Below, one piece after another: positions 30,201-38,021 of a stretch of 64,000 nucleotides of DNA (within the stretch, counting starts at the first letter, position 1; each line of letters opens with the position of its first letter). Under the pieces are notes generated by a model, which was not told the origin of the DNA, made no database searches, and worked only from the letters and a program-made list of their open reading frames with translations. Origin of the DNA: Gemmatimonadota bacterium. GTDB lineage: Bacteria > Gemmatimonadota > Gemmatimonadetes > Gemmatimonadales > GWC2-71-9. The DNA is taken from NCBI GenBank assembly GCA_016713435.1, contig JADJPD010000005.1, positions 422,001 to 486,000 of the forward strand, written 5' to 3'. The translations under genes and the position numbers were made by a program.

Positions 30201-30763
30201 CCAAGCGGCTCGAGTTCCTCACCGCGCAGCGCGACGACCTGGTGGCGGCACGCGGCTCGCTGACGCAGGCCATCCGCGAGATCGACGGCACCGCGCGGAC
30301 CATGTTCATGGAGACGTTCACCGCCATCCGCACCAACTTCCTGCACGTCTTCCAGACCCTCTTCGGCGGCGGCGAGTGCGACCTCCGGCTCAGCAACCCC
30401 GATGACCCGCTCGAGAGCGAGATCGACATCAGCGCCGCCCCGCGCGGCAAGAAGGTGCAGCGCATCCACCTGCTCTCCACGGGCGAGCGGTACCTCGTGG
30501 CGGTGTCGCTGCTCTTCTCCATCTACCTGACCAAGCCGAGCCCCTTCTGCCTCATGGACGAGGTGGACGCGCCGCTCGACGACGCCAACGTGGGCCGGTT
30601 CATCCGCCTGCTCGAGGAGTTCAAGGGCTCCACCCAGTTCATCGTCATCACCCACAACCCCCGCACCATGCAGGCGGCGGAAGCCGTCTACGGCGTGACG
30701 ATGCAGGAGCCGGGCGTGAGCACCATCGTGGGTGTCCGCCTCGGCGAGTTGCAGAAGGCCTGA
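27293..30763 (+). CDS. smc: Chromosome segregation protein SMC
   Basis: SMC dimers condense and segregate chromosomes with ScpA/ScpB. The 1,156-residue product has Walker A GPNGCGKSN near residue 32 and a Q-loop region. Long Ala/Glu/Arg/Gln-rich coiled coils occupy about 170-500 and 660-990. A hinge lies near 510-640 (RFGSAILGPLSDFIRTGRDD). The C-terminal head carries the ABC signature as LLSTGERYLVAVSLLF near 1060 and Walker B FCLMDEVDAPLDDANV near 1088. The signature has T in place of the usual G (LSGGE to LSTGE). scpA and scpB are not in this window. Its head domains and length fit bacterial SMC. Confidence 0.96.
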   Translation: MKLSKLELSGFKSFADTVHLSFQDGVTAIVGPNGCGKSNVSDAVRWVLGEQSARILRGGKMEDVIFQGSTARRPVNVTEVSLFLDNTDGDLPIAYREVQITRRLSRSGHSEYLLNGTVVRLRDIQDLLRGTGLGTDAGVVIESKMIEWLLSDRAEDRRALFEEAAGIGLYRDRRQTTERRLEETGADLQRVEDLIAEVQSQLRSLARQKGKAERHARLMEEKFSVHLTLARRQLADLSEQMATSEARHAELATELPAVRESLVALEERREAAARTRAATEAQRTDITRRLGDVRVELGKLDGDLALAAERLANAAARKLRASEERGQMESRRQQAVRDRELAEQEHAAALVERERIQAELAARTAAEQEVRLRLGEQRQAVRQLEEEIQRRVQTLRALEGERHSLEGNLASLREQAGVAQGRRQAAQAEQEVAERRRADAIEIAERHQVEAKRLAGEAERARQLVGELRRREAMERQDKRSAEEALAQLTARRQALEELERDRVGLAPGAAALLSARERFGSAILGPLSDFIRTGRDDAELAERLLGEWVHAVLVRDDSAVPAIQAWHAEEQPGAIVLIPADRAPSGPMGDGPLGDRLYAQGEAAAWVKSLLTGLEVLDPSGRALRRQNGAILLAGAPSPSGPLRRRAELESLATDVAEAQATLHRVELALGATVARLAEAEGEAEAASKNSDQARESERQAVAQREDAIRHANNVARELKEAETQLAQLTERIERAERRLQEIDAALTEGDLARARLDENLGQSRAQLAELESQQEGARDARVHWQVQEAQLAARLEAAQAALNRASRLGTEADTASVSLAGELEKIETDTSALAAQQAQWIEARTERLVVMEELTTASTEADQAAAAAIEALGEAERGLHDARERAERMGEEHHKLEIGMTEGAGRRRAIVERVETEWRKPLDTLFAELQPLELDLETLENEARRITEALESIGPVNALAVEEHAEEAKRLEFLTAQRDDLVAARGSLTQAIREIDGTARTMFMETFTAIRTNFLHVFQTLFGGGECDLRLSNPDDPLESEIDISAAPRGKKVQRIHLLSTGERYLVAVSLLFSIYLTKPSPFCLMDEVDAPLDDANVGRFIRLLEEFKGSTQFIVITHNPRTMQAAEAVYGVTMQEPGVSTIVGVRLGELQKA

Positions 30764-30770
30764 GGATTCA

Positions 30771-31796
30771 ATGCTGATCGTGATGCAGGTGGACGCGTCG
30801 GAGGAGCAGGTGCGGCGCGTCTGTGCGGTGATCGAGGAGCTGGGCTACGAGGCGCGCCCCATGCCGGGGCGCCAGCGCACCACCGTCGGGCTGGTGGGGA
30901 ACGACGGCCGGGTGGACGGCTCGCGGCTCGAGGCGCTGCCCGGCGTCTCCGAGGTGATCCACGTCTCCAAGCCGTACAAGCAGGTGTCAAAGGAATGGCG
31001 TGCCGAGCCCACGGTGGTGAAGGTCGGGCCGGGCCTCGCGGTGGGGGGCAACGCCGTGGTGGTGATGGCCGGCCCCTGCTCCGTGGAGAGCGAGGCGCAG
31101 ATCATGGCGGCGGCGCAGGCCGTCAAGCAGCACGGCGCCACCGTGCTCCGGGCCGGGGCGTTCAAGCCGCGCTCCTCGCCGTACTCGTTCCAGGGGCTCG
31201 GTCTCGAGGGACTCAAGCTGCTGGCCAGGGCGCGGGAGGCCACCGGCCTGCGCATTGTCACCGAGGCCATGGATCCCGAGGGAGCGGACCTCGTGGCGGA
31301 GTACGCCGACATCATCCAGGTCGGCGCCCGCAACATGCAGAACTACTCGCTCCTCAAGAAGGTCGGCAAGCTCAGGAAGCCCGTCCTCCTCAAGCGCGGC
31401 CTCTCCGCCACCATCCAGGAACTGCTCCTCTCCGCCGAGTACATCCTGGCCGAAGGAAACCCGGACGTGATCCTGTGTGAGCGAGGGGTCCGCGGCTTCG
31501 ATTCCGCCACCCGCAACCTTTTCGACCTCTCGGCCATCCCGGTGGTGAAGAGCGTGAGTCACCTGCCCATCGTGGCCGATCCGAGTCACGGGGTGGGCCA
31601 CCGCGACATGGTGACCCCCATGGCGCGCGCCGCCGTGGCGGCGGGGGCCGACGGGCTGCTGGTGGAGGTCCACCCCACACCCGACCGCGCGCTCTCCGAC
31701 GGCGCCCAGAGCCTCTACCCGGAGCAGTTTGCGCGCATGATGCAGGAAACCCGCCTCATCGCGGAGGCCATCGGCCGGAAGGTGGCGACGGCGTGA
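30771..31796 (+). CDS. aroF: 3-deoxy-7-phosphoheptulonate synthase (type I-beta)
   Basis: It catalyses the first step of the shikimate pathway from phosphoenolpyruvate and erythrose 4-phosphate. The 341-residue protein has the N-terminal ferredoxin-like regulatory domain (LIVMQVDASEEQVRRVCAVI to VIHVSKPYKQVSKEW). It is followed by the KDO8P-like barrel with AGPCSVESEAQI, RAGAFKPRSSPYSFQG, QVGARNMQNYSLLKKVG, LKRGLSATIQELL and DPSHGVGHRDMV. The regulatory domain usually mediates feedback inhibition by aromatic amino acids. GTG of lolA overlaps its stop. Confidence 0.95.
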   Translation: MLIVMQVDASEEQVRRVCAVIEELGYEARPMPGRQRTTVGLVGNDGRVDGSRLEALPGVSEVIHVSKPYKQVSKEWRAEPTVVKVGPGLAVGGNAVVVMAGPCSVESEAQIMAAAQAVKQHGATVLRAGAFKPRSSPYSFQGLGLEGLKLLARAREATGLRIVTEAMDPEGADLVAEYADIIQVGARNMQNYSLLKKVGKLRKPVLLKRGLSATIQELLLSAEYILAEGNPDVILCERGVRGFDSATRNLFDLSAIPVVKSVSHLPIVADPSHGVGHRDMVTPMARAAVAAGADGLLVEVHPTPDRALSDGAQSLYPEQFARMMQETRLIAEAIGRKVATA

Positions 31797-32452
31797 ACCC
31801 GCGGTCGTCCCTCGCGGCCCTCGCCGCGCTCCTGCTGCTGCCCCTCGGCCTCGCCGCGCAGGATCCCGACCCGGCGGCGCTGGTGGAGAAGGCCAGCCGC
31901 ACCTACCGGGGCCTGACGTCCTTCCAGGCCGACTTCCGCCAGGTCATCGCCGACGAACAGATCGGCACCTACGAGAGCCGCGGCCGCCTGCAGCAGATGG
32001 GCGAGTCGAAGCTCGCCATGCGCTTCAGCGATCCCGATGGCGATGCCATTGTCATGGATGGCGAGCACCTCTGGGTGTACACCCCGAGCACCACACCGCG
32101 GCAGGTGATTCGCATGGCCGTGCCGACCGATCCCACCTTCGGCCCCAACGTCCTCGCCTGGATCCTGACGGACGCCACGAAGCGCTACCAGAGTCGCTAC
32201 CTCCGCGGCGACGCCGTGGCCGGCCGCTCGGTGGACGTGGTGGCGCTGACCCCGCTCGACCGCTCCCTCCCCTTCACCGAGGCGACCGTCTGGCTCGATC
32301 GCTTCGACGCGCTCCCCCGCCGCATCGAGGTGCGCGAGAAGAGCGGCCAGCGGCGCACCCTGACCTTCACCGGGGTCGAGACCCACCGGCGCTTCGGGGC
32401 GCAGGCGTTCCAGTTCACGGTGCCGGGCGGGGTGCGGATCGTCGATCAGTAA
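31793..32452 (+). CDS. lolA: Outer-membrane lipoprotein carrier protein LolA
   Basis: LolA ferries lipoproteins across the periplasm from LolCDE to the outer membrane. The 219-residue product has a signal peptide (LAALAALLLLPLGLAAQ) and the family pattern: VEKASRTYRGLTSFQADFRQ, GRLQQMGESKLAMRFSDPDG, DGEHLWVYTP and LPRRIEVREKSGQRRTLTFT. GTG 31793 overlaps the aroF stop. It confirms an outer membrane and supports reading the many lipobox proteins here as real lipoproteins. Confidence 0.92.
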   Translation: MNPRSSLAALAALLLLPLGLAAQDPDPAALVEKASRTYRGLTSFQADFRQVIADEQIGTYESRGRLQQMGESKLAMRFSDPDGDAIVMDGEHLWVYTPSTTPRQVIRMAVPTDPTFGPNVLAWILTDATKRYQSRYLRGDAVAGRSVDVVALTPLDRSLPFTEATVWLDRFDALPRRIEVREKSGQRRTLTFTGVETHRRFGAQAFQFTVPGGVRIVDQ

Positions 32453-32495
32453 CGCGGGGAGTGGGGCGCGCGGCTTGGCTGGGGTTGGCGCTCTG

Positions 32496-32716
32496 GTTCA
32501 CCGCAGAGGCGCGGAGACGCGGAGGGCCGCAGAGGAACTGCGCTCGGAGAGGGGAGCCCACGTGAAGGGGAGTGCAGTGAATTGAAGGTGGCTTGGCAGG
32601 CGAGCTGGGGTGGCGCTGCCAGAACCGACACCCACGAACACTCACCTTGCGGTGAGCCCACCATCCAAGCGCAGTTCCTCTGCGGCCCTCCGCGTCTCCG
32701 CGCCTCTGCGGTGAAC
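32496..32716. repeat. Inverted-repeat element with perfect 49-bp arms
   Basis: The 343-base gap between lolA and the DUF2520 gene holds no gene. Bases 32496-32544 are the exact reverse complement of 32668-32716. Each arm is made of short related units (CCGCAGAGG, GCGGAGACGCGG) that recall the CGCAGAG-type interspersed repeats seen in many environmental genomes. The 123-base centre carries no ORF of note and has AGCCCAC-containing segments on both sides. The layout resembles a non-autonomous MITE or a REPIN (two REPs in opposite orientation). No transposase is nearby. No flanking direct repeat is obvious. Confidence 0.85.
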
Positions 32717-32795
32717 GGCTCGACCAGCCCCGCAATCCAGCACTCGCCCGGCGCCCAACGCACCCCGCTGCCTCGCCGCACGGCGACGCTCGCTA

Positions 32796-33617
32796 TCAGG
32801 CCCCGCCCCGCCCGGATTCCTCGCCCCGCAGCACCCGCTCCACCGCGTCGGCGCGATCCGGCTCCAAGCCCGCCGCGCGGGCCAGGCGAAGCGCCTCCAC
32901 GCCAAGGGCGGCATACCACTCCCGGTCCGCTGCGGTGAGGTGGGACAGATGGGTGCGGATGGTCGCTACGTCACCGCGGCGGATGGGGCCGGTGAGGGCG
33001 TCCGCGGGCGAGGTGCGCTGGAGATTCTCGGCGGCGCCCTGCACCATCGGGAGGTAGAGCCGCGCGGCGTCGGCGGGCGGGACCCCAGCCTGCTCTGCGA
33101 GGCGAGCCGCGAGGGCGGCAAGCACCACGACGTAATTGGAGGCCGCCACGGCGGCCGCGTGGTACAGCGGCTTGGCGCCCGAGGGCAGCCGGATGGGATG
33201 GAGGCCCAGGAGCCGGGCCAGTCGCTCGCCCTCGGCCTGGGCGCGGGCGTCACCCTCCAGGGCGGCGTAGGCACCGCGCCAGCGCTCGGCGGCGGTGGCT
33301 GGGTCGGGGATGGTCTGGAGGGGGTGGAAGGACCCCAGCGCGGCGCCGGTGAGCTCGAGTGGGAGGAGGGCGCTCCGGTCGTGCAGGCCGGAGAGGTGGA
33401 GGACGACTTGCTCCGGCATCACCATCTCCCGAATCGAACCCGCCACCAGGCCGATGGCATCGTCCGGGACGGCCAGGAGGATGGTCCGCGCGCCCTCCAG
33501 CACGCCGGCCGGGCTTCCCGCCTCGCGGCGCGACCAGAGCTCCACCCGCTCCCCCGCCTCCCCCAGCGCCAGCGCCAGGCCACGCCCCATCCGCCCACCA
33601 CCGACGATCCCGATCAT
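32796..33617 (-). CDS. Rossmann-fold DUF2520 dehydrogenase-like protein
   Basis: A 273-residue protein beginning MIGIVGGGRMGRGLALALGE, an NAD(P)-binding GxGxxG-type loop. The Rossmann domain contains ILLAVPDDAIGLVAGSI and HLSGLHDRSAL. A helical C-terminal half matches DUF2520: ALGSFHPLQTIPDP, LYHAAAVAASNYVVVL and GPIRRGDVATIRTHL. The fold is that of 6-phosphogluconate or ketopantoate-reductase-like dehydrogenases, but the substrate is unknown. The family is often encoded near panB/panC; no such genes are here. The TauE/SafE-like gene lies upstream in the same direction, with three bases between them. Confidence 0.85.
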   Translation of the reverse strand: MIGIVGGGRMGRGLALALGEAGERVELWSRREAGSPAGVLEGARTILLAVPDDAIGLVAGSIREMVMPEQVVLHLSGLHDRSALLPLELTGAALGSFHPLQTIPDPATAAERWRGAYAALEGDARAQAEGERLARLLGLHPIRLPSGAKPLYHAAAVAASNYVVVLAALAARLAEQAGVPPADAARLYLPMVQGAAENLQRTSPADALTGPIRRGDVATIRTHLSHLTAADREWYAALGVEALRLARAAGLEPDRADAVERVLRGEESGRGGA

Positions 33618-33620
33618 CCC

Positions 33621-34457
33621 TCAGCGCGCCTCGAGCGCCTGCACAAAGATCCACGCCCCGATCACTGCAAAGACCCCGGCGAAGATCCAGTAGAGGGTCT
33701 GCGGGCGGGAGGTGCGGTTGACCCGCACACCGATGGGCACTGTCAGCACGGCGCCCAGCGAAAGCGGGGCGAGCATGCGAAGATCCAGGAAGCCGGCCAT
33801 ATGCTGCGACACCGCCGGCCCGGGCCCCGCCGTGAGGTATCCCAGCCCACCGGAGAGCGTGGTGAGGGTGACACCCGCCAGCGCCGTCGGCGCCACCGCG
33901 CGCACCGGCAGCCGGCCGACGTACATGAGCGCCGGCACGGCGATCAGTCCGCCCCCGATCCCGAGCAGCGCCGACGCCGCGCCGCCGATCGCGCCGATGA
34001 CACCGAGCAGGATCCACTCGTGGCGGGCCGTGGGATCCGGGTCCGCCGCGGTGGCGTGGGGGGCGCGTGCGCGTCGCGTCATGTCCCACGCACTCACCAG
34101 CAGGAACAGCGCGAAGACCATCCGCACCCAGTGCGCCTGCTCCGCCCTGGACAGGATGCGCGCGGTCACGAAGGCCGTGAGGATGCCGGGGATCGAGTAG
34201 ATCACGGCGGGCCCCCACTCGACGGCACGCGCCCGTGCGTAGCGCCAGGTGCCCACCCCCGAGGTCACAAATGCCACGCCCAGGCTGGTGGCGTGAGCCA
34301 CGACAGTCTGGGCGGAGATGGTGAGCCCGGTGCGGGCATACACCACGTAGAGGAACGGCACCATCAGGACTCCACCGCCGATCCCCGCGAGCGCGGAGAG
34401 CAGGCCGACGCCGAGTCCGGTGGCGACGGCCGCGGCAAGCTCGAAAGCCGGTGCGAT
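33621..34457 (-). CDS. Sulfite exporter TauE/SafE family permease (start uncertain)
   Basis: A permease of about 275 residues with eight hydrophobic helices and two copies of the family glycine motif: GIGGGVLMVPFL near the N-terminus and GIGGGLIAVPAL in the second half. ATG 34364 would cut through the first motif, so translation must begin earlier. The frame is open back to TAG 34461-34463, but only non-standard starts (for example AUC 34457 or a CUG) are available. A lost base near the start is also possible. The family exports small organosulfur or sulfonate compounds; the substrate here is not evident. The frame begins directly after the stop of the upstream protease gene. Confidence 0.82.
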   Translation of the reverse strand: MAPAFELAAAVATGLGVGLLSALAGIGGGVLMVPFLYVVYARTGLTISAQTVVAHATSLGVAFVTSGVGTWRYARARAVEWGPAVIYSIPGILTAFVTARILSRAEQAHWVRMVFALFLLVSAWDMTRRARAPHATAADPDPTARHEWILLGVIGAIGGAASALLGIGGGLIAVPALMYVGRLPVRAVAPTALAGVTLTTLSGGLGYLTAGPGPAVSQHMAGFLDLRMLAPLSLGAVLTVPIGVRVNRTSRPQTLYWIFAGVFAVIGAWIFVQALEAR

Positions 34458-34460
34458 CGG

Positions 34461-36119
34461 CTAGTTCCTCCGCTCGGGGCCGGTGCTGGCGGCCTGCGCC
34501 ATGGCCAGGCTCAGGAGCGAGGTGGGCGTGTCGGCCTTTCGCAGCAGGCCGAGCGCGGTCTGCATCTGCTTGTCGTCGCGCGCGCGGCGGCGGAACTCGG
34601 CGGGCCGGCCGAAGATGTAGCGCGCCACCTCGTAGCCGAGCTGGTCGTCGATCAGCGACTGGGCCTTGGCGAAGGTCTCGTCAGTGAGGCTCACGCCCTT
34701 GGCCCGGAGGCGACGGAGCACCTCGGCACGCATGGCCGGTGTCACCGTGAAATCCTCGCTGGTCACGCCCTTGTCGTTCTTGAGCTGGAGCGCCGTGGCC
34801 GTGATGGCATCCCGGTACTCGGCGAACTTGGAGCCCAGCGCCGTGGCAAACGCCCGCTCGCTGTCGGTGAGCGAATCCTGCCGCACGATGAGGTCCGGCA
34901 CGATGCCGCCACCGCCGCGCACGATGCGGCCGCTGTCGGTCTTGTAGACGGGGCGGTTGGCGGTGTCGGCATGGATGCTGGAGTCGGGCATGGCATCACC
35001 GGTGGGCACCGGCACGCCCGCCTGGCGGGCCGCCTGCGCCACCTGCTCCTCCTCCGTGCGCGCGGTGCGCTGGATGGTCCGCCCGCTCGGCGTGTACCAG
35101 CGGCCGGTGGTCAGCTTGAGCGCGGAATTGTCCGAGAAGGGGAAGAGCGTCTGCACCAGCCCCTTGCCGAAGGTCGGCGTGCCGACCACCACGGCGCGGT
35201 CGTGGTCCTGCAGGGCGCCGGAGATGATCTCCGCGGCGCTCGCGGTGCCGTCGTTCACCAGCACCACGATGGGCAGGTTGGGCCACTCCTGGCCGGCCAT
35301 GTCCACGAAGGTCTTGGTGGACCCCCGCGCCCGGCCCCGGGTCTCCACGATCTCCTGGTCCTGGTTCAGGAACAGGTCGGCCACCTTGACGCCCTGATCC
35401 AGCAGGCCGCCCGGGTTGCCGCGGAGGTCCAGCACCAGCGACTTCATCCCCTTGCCGAGCAGGGCGGTGATCTCGCGGCGCAGCTCCATGGTGGAGCTCT
35501 CCGCCACCGGGCTGAGCGAGATGTAGCCGATGCCACCCGGGAACAGGTTGCCCGGCGGCACCGAGCGGACGTGGATCTGGGCCCGCTTGAGCTTGTAGGT
35601 GATGGGCTGCGCCAGGCCGGCGCGGCGGATGCGAAGCTCCACGCTGCTGCCGGCCGGCCCGCGCAGCGCCTTGACCGCTTCGTCGCTGCTCCAGCCCTGG
35701 GTGGACTTGGCATCCACGGAGATGATCTGGTCGCCGGTCTCCACCCCGGCCTGCTCGGCGGGCGTCTCGGGGAGCGGCGCCACGACCGTGATCCAGCCGT
35801 CGCGGACGTCGATCTGGATGCCGAGGCCACCGTAGTTGCCGGTGGTGGTCTCGGTCAGGGCCTTGTAGTCATCGCCCTGCAGCAGGACCGAGTAGGGGTC
35901 CTTGAGCTCCTCGAGGAGGCCGTTGGTGGCCTTCTCGTAGAGGTCGGCCTGCGGGATCGAGTCCACGTAATAGGCGGCCACGTGCGACAGCACGTCGTCG
36001 AACAGGCGGGCGCGCTGGTAGACGTTGCCGTCCCGCGCCGTCCCGCGCTGCAGCAGCCAGCCCCCGGTGAAGAACGAGATGACCGCCACCAGCGCGATCA
36101 GACCCCATCGCTGACGCAT
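34461..36119 (-). CDS. C-terminal processing peptidase (S41 family, PDZ)
   Basis: A 552-residue periplasmic protease. An N-terminal hydrophobic anchor (LIALVAVISFFTGGWLL) is followed by the family's N-terminal helical region. A PDZ domain (GGLGIQIDVRDGWITVVAPL to SSVELRIRRAGLAQPI) comes next. The S41 catalytic core follows, with Ser 294 in NDGTASAAE and Lys 319 in TFGKGLVQ, the Ser/Lys dyad of CtpA-type enzymes. The core also includes LVLDLRGNPGGLLDQGVKVA. A C-terminal domain of about 170 residues follows. These enzymes trim C-termini of envelope proteins, for example peptidoglycan hydrolases. ATG 36119 puts the membrane anchor at the N-terminus; the frame upstream lacks sense. Confidence 0.92.
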   Translation of the reverse strand: MRQRWGLIALVAVISFFTGGWLLQRGTARDGNVYQRARLFDDVLSHVAAYYVDSIPQADLYEKATNGLLEELKDPYSVLLQGDDYKALTETTTGNYGGLGIQIDVRDGWITVVAPLPETPAEQAGVETGDQIISVDAKSTQGWSSDEAVKALRGPAGSSVELRIRRAGLAQPITYKLKRAQIHVRSVPPGNLFPGGIGYISLSPVAESSTMELRREITALLGKGMKSLVLDLRGNPGGLLDQGVKVADLFLNQDQEIVETRGRARGSTKTFVDMAGQEWPNLPIVVLVNDGTASAAEIISGALQDHDRAVVVGTPTFGKGLVQTLFPFSDNSALKLTTGRWYTPSGRTIQRTARTEEEQVAQAARQAGVPVPTGDAMPDSSIHADTANRPVYKTDSGRIVRGGGGIVPDLIVRQDSLTDSERAFATALGSKFAEYRDAITATALQLKNDKGVTSEDFTVTPAMRAEVLRRLRAKGVSLTDETFAKAQSLIDDQLGYEVARYIFGRPAEFRRRARDDKQMQTALGLLRKADTPTSLLSLAMAQAASTGPERRN

Positions 36120-36181
36120 TCTGACCTCCAGCCTCGAAGCGGATCGGCGGCGGGGGTGGCCCGGCGCCCTGCTGTCCCAAA

Positions 36182-36820
36182 CTAACGTCCCTGCGCCTCC
36201 CGCGCCTCGGGGAGACGGGCGAGCACCTGCTGCCATGCCAGCTGTCCAACCTGGTCCGGGGGCAGCCCGGCATCGAGGTGGACGATCCCCGGGCCCGTCG
36301 CAGCACGGAACACCTGCGCCACGCGCTGGTGGAACGCCTGCCCCGCCTGCTCAATGCGATCCAGGCCCTGCCCCGCGGCCCGGATCCGGCCGAACCCCAT
36401 GTCCGGTGGCAAGTCCAGGACCAGCGTCAGGTCCGGCTCGAGCCCACCGGTGGCCGCCCGGTTGGCGGTCCGGAACAGGGTCCGGTCCAGCCCCCGCCCG
36501 CCGCACTGGTAGGCCTCCGTCGACAACTGGAACCGGTCGGCGATCACGACCCGGCCCGCCTCGAGGGCGGGCCGGATGACCGTGGCCACGAGGTCGGCCC
36601 GGGCGGCGAGGAAGAGGTAGAGCTCACTCACCGCCTCGATGGGATGCGCGGGATCGAGGAGGAGTTGCCGGATCTTCTCCGCCACCGGGGTTCCCCCCGG
36701 CTCGCGCACCAGCACCGGCGCCTCGCCCCGCTCTCCGAAACGGGCGGCGAGCCGCTTCACCAGCGTACTCTTGCCCGCCCCCTCCGTCCCCTCGACGACG
36801 ACGAAGAACCCCTGCCTCAT
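36182..36820 (-). CDS. tmk: Thymidylate kinase
   Basis: Tmk converts dTMP to dTDP. The 212-residue protein has P-loop FVVVEGTEGAGKSTLVKRLA, REPGGTPVAEKIR (DRX-like LVREPGGT), and IADRFQLSTEAYQCGGRGLD. The product is the normal length. Its ATG overlaps the stop of the ylbF-like gene (ATGA). It forms a tight minus-strand run with ylbF-like, prmC, prfA and rpmE. Confidence 0.94.
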   Translation of the reverse strand: MRQGFFVVVEGTEGAGKSTLVKRLAARFGERGEAPVLVREPGGTPVAEKIRQLLLDPAHPIEAVSELYLFLAARADLVATVIRPALEAGRVVIADRFQLSTEAYQCGGRGLDRTLFRTANRAATGGLEPDLTLVLDLPPDMGFGRIRAAGQGLDRIEQAGQAFHQRVAQVFRAATGPGIVHLDAGLPPDQVGQLAWQQVLARLPEAREAQGR

Positions 36821-37170
36821 GACAGGGTGATGATGTTGCTCTGCGCGCCCTTCTCCATGCCCTGGCCGATCAGCTGGTTCACCTTGATCATGACCTTCTC
36901 GAAGTTGGCCCGGGCCACCGCATAGGCCTGCCCCGTGGCGCTCACCTCGAGCTCACGCACGGCGGTCTCGTAGGTCTCGGCCGTGGCCTGGTCGGGCATC
37001 TGGCCCTGGGCCACCAGCTCGTCCATCTGCCGGGCGAGATTCTGGATGAGTTCCACCTTGGCCTGCGCCTCGGTGTCGTCCCGCAGGCTGCTCTCGGCGC
37101 GCCGAAGCGCCTTGTATTCCGGGGTCTGCCCGATCATCCGGCCCAGCTCTTCCGCCTTGTCCCAGATCAC
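36817..37170 (-). CDS. YlbF/YmcA family helical protein
   Basis: A 117-residue, wholly helical protein. The pattern KAEELGRMIGQTPEYKALRR, then RDDTEAQAKVELIQNLARQM matches the YlbF/YmcA (Com_YlbF, PF06133) family. In Bacillus these proteins form a complex with YaaT that modifies RNase Y and controls biofilm, competence and mRNA processing. No YaaT gene is in the window, so the role is inferred. GTG 37170 overlaps the prmC stop. Confidence 0.8.
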   Translation of the reverse strand: MIWDKAEELGRMIGQTPEYKALRRAESSLRDDTEAQAKVELIQNLARQMDELVAQGQMPDQATAETYETAVRELEVSATGQAYAVARANFEKVMIKVNQLIGQGMEKGAQSNIITLS

Positions 37171-38021
37171 TCCGCCTCGCTCCTCCGCGCGAGCACATAC
37201 CGCGCGCGGCCGAATAGGTCCTCGTGCACCGTCACATCCATGAGTCCTGCCGTGCCCGCCAGCGCCGCCACCGCGGGCGCCCGCAGCATGTCCACCTCGA
37301 GCGCCAGCCAGCCACCCGGCCGGAGCACCCGTCCCGCCTCCTGCACCAGCCGCCGCGTGGCCGCGAGCCCGTCCGGTCCACTGGCCAGCGCCAGCGCCGG
37401 CTCGTGGTCCCGCACCCCGGGCTCCAGGGCGGCCAGTTCAGCCTCCGTAAGATACGGAGGATTGCTGACCACGGCATGAACGGAGGCCGGGGCCAGCCCC
37501 CCGCACAGGTCGCCGAGCACGAGGTGCACCCGGGCACCGGTGGCGTCGCGATTCTCCCGCGCCAGGCCCAGGGCCGCCGGCGACCGATCCACCGCCACCA
37601 CCGCGCCGTACCGCCCTTCGTCCGCCAGGGCCAGGGCGATGCAGCCCGACCCGGTCCCGACGTCCACCACCACCCCGCCGGGCTGGCGCTGCAGCACCAG
37701 CTCCACCAGCCCCTCGGTCTCGGGACGGGGGATGAGCGCCCGCCGGTCACACTTGAGCGTCAGGCGCCGGAAGCCGGCGATCCCGGTGACGTAGGCCAGC
37801 GGCTCGCCCGCCACCCGCCGGGCCACCGCCCGCTGGAAGCGCTCGGCCTCCCCGGTCGACGCGGCACGGTCACGGGTCAGCAGGCTGGCCCCGGGCAGCT
37901 CGCCCTGGAGGTCGGCCCAGAGGCGCCACGCCTCGCGCGAAGGGTCCGGCACGCCCGCCGCCGCCAGCTGGCGGGTGGCGGCCCGCACCAGGGCGTCCAC
38001 CGACGCCCCGGCCTCAGTCAT
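37167..38021 (-). CDS. prmC: Peptide chain release factor N5-glutamine methyltransferase
   Basis: PrmC methylates the Gln of the GGQ motif of release factors; its substrate prfA is the adjacent gene. The 284-residue protein carries an N-terminal helical domain, SAM-binding VVVDVGTGSGCIALALADE and the catalytic NPPY motif (VVSNPPYLTEAELAAL). ALIPRPETEGLVE is also typical. ATG 38021 overlaps the prfA stop by eight bases. Confidence 0.95.
   Translation of the reverse strand: MTEAGASVDALVRAATRQLAAAGVPDPSREAWRLWADLQGELPGASLLTRDRAASTGEAERFQRAVARRVAGEPLAYVTGIAGFRRLTLKCDRRALIPRPETEGLVELVLQRQPGGVVVDVGTGSGCIALALADEGRYGAVVAVDRSPAALGLARENRDATGARVHLVLGDLCGGLAPASVHAVVSNPPYLTEAELAALEPGVRDHEPALALASGPDGLAATRRLVQEAGRVLRPGGWLALEVDMLRAPAVAALAGTAGLMDVTVHEDLFGRARYVLARRSEAE

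Noticed and set aside
27605..30655. A 1,016-codon minus-strand frame opposite smc
   Set aside because: It is an antisense shadow caused by high GC; smc has complete head, hinge and coiled-coil motifs on the plus strand.
32582..32938. Open frame across the inverted repeat
   Set aside because: It is built from the repeat arm and the antisense of the DUF2520 gene; composition is Pro/Arg-rich with no recognisable protein.
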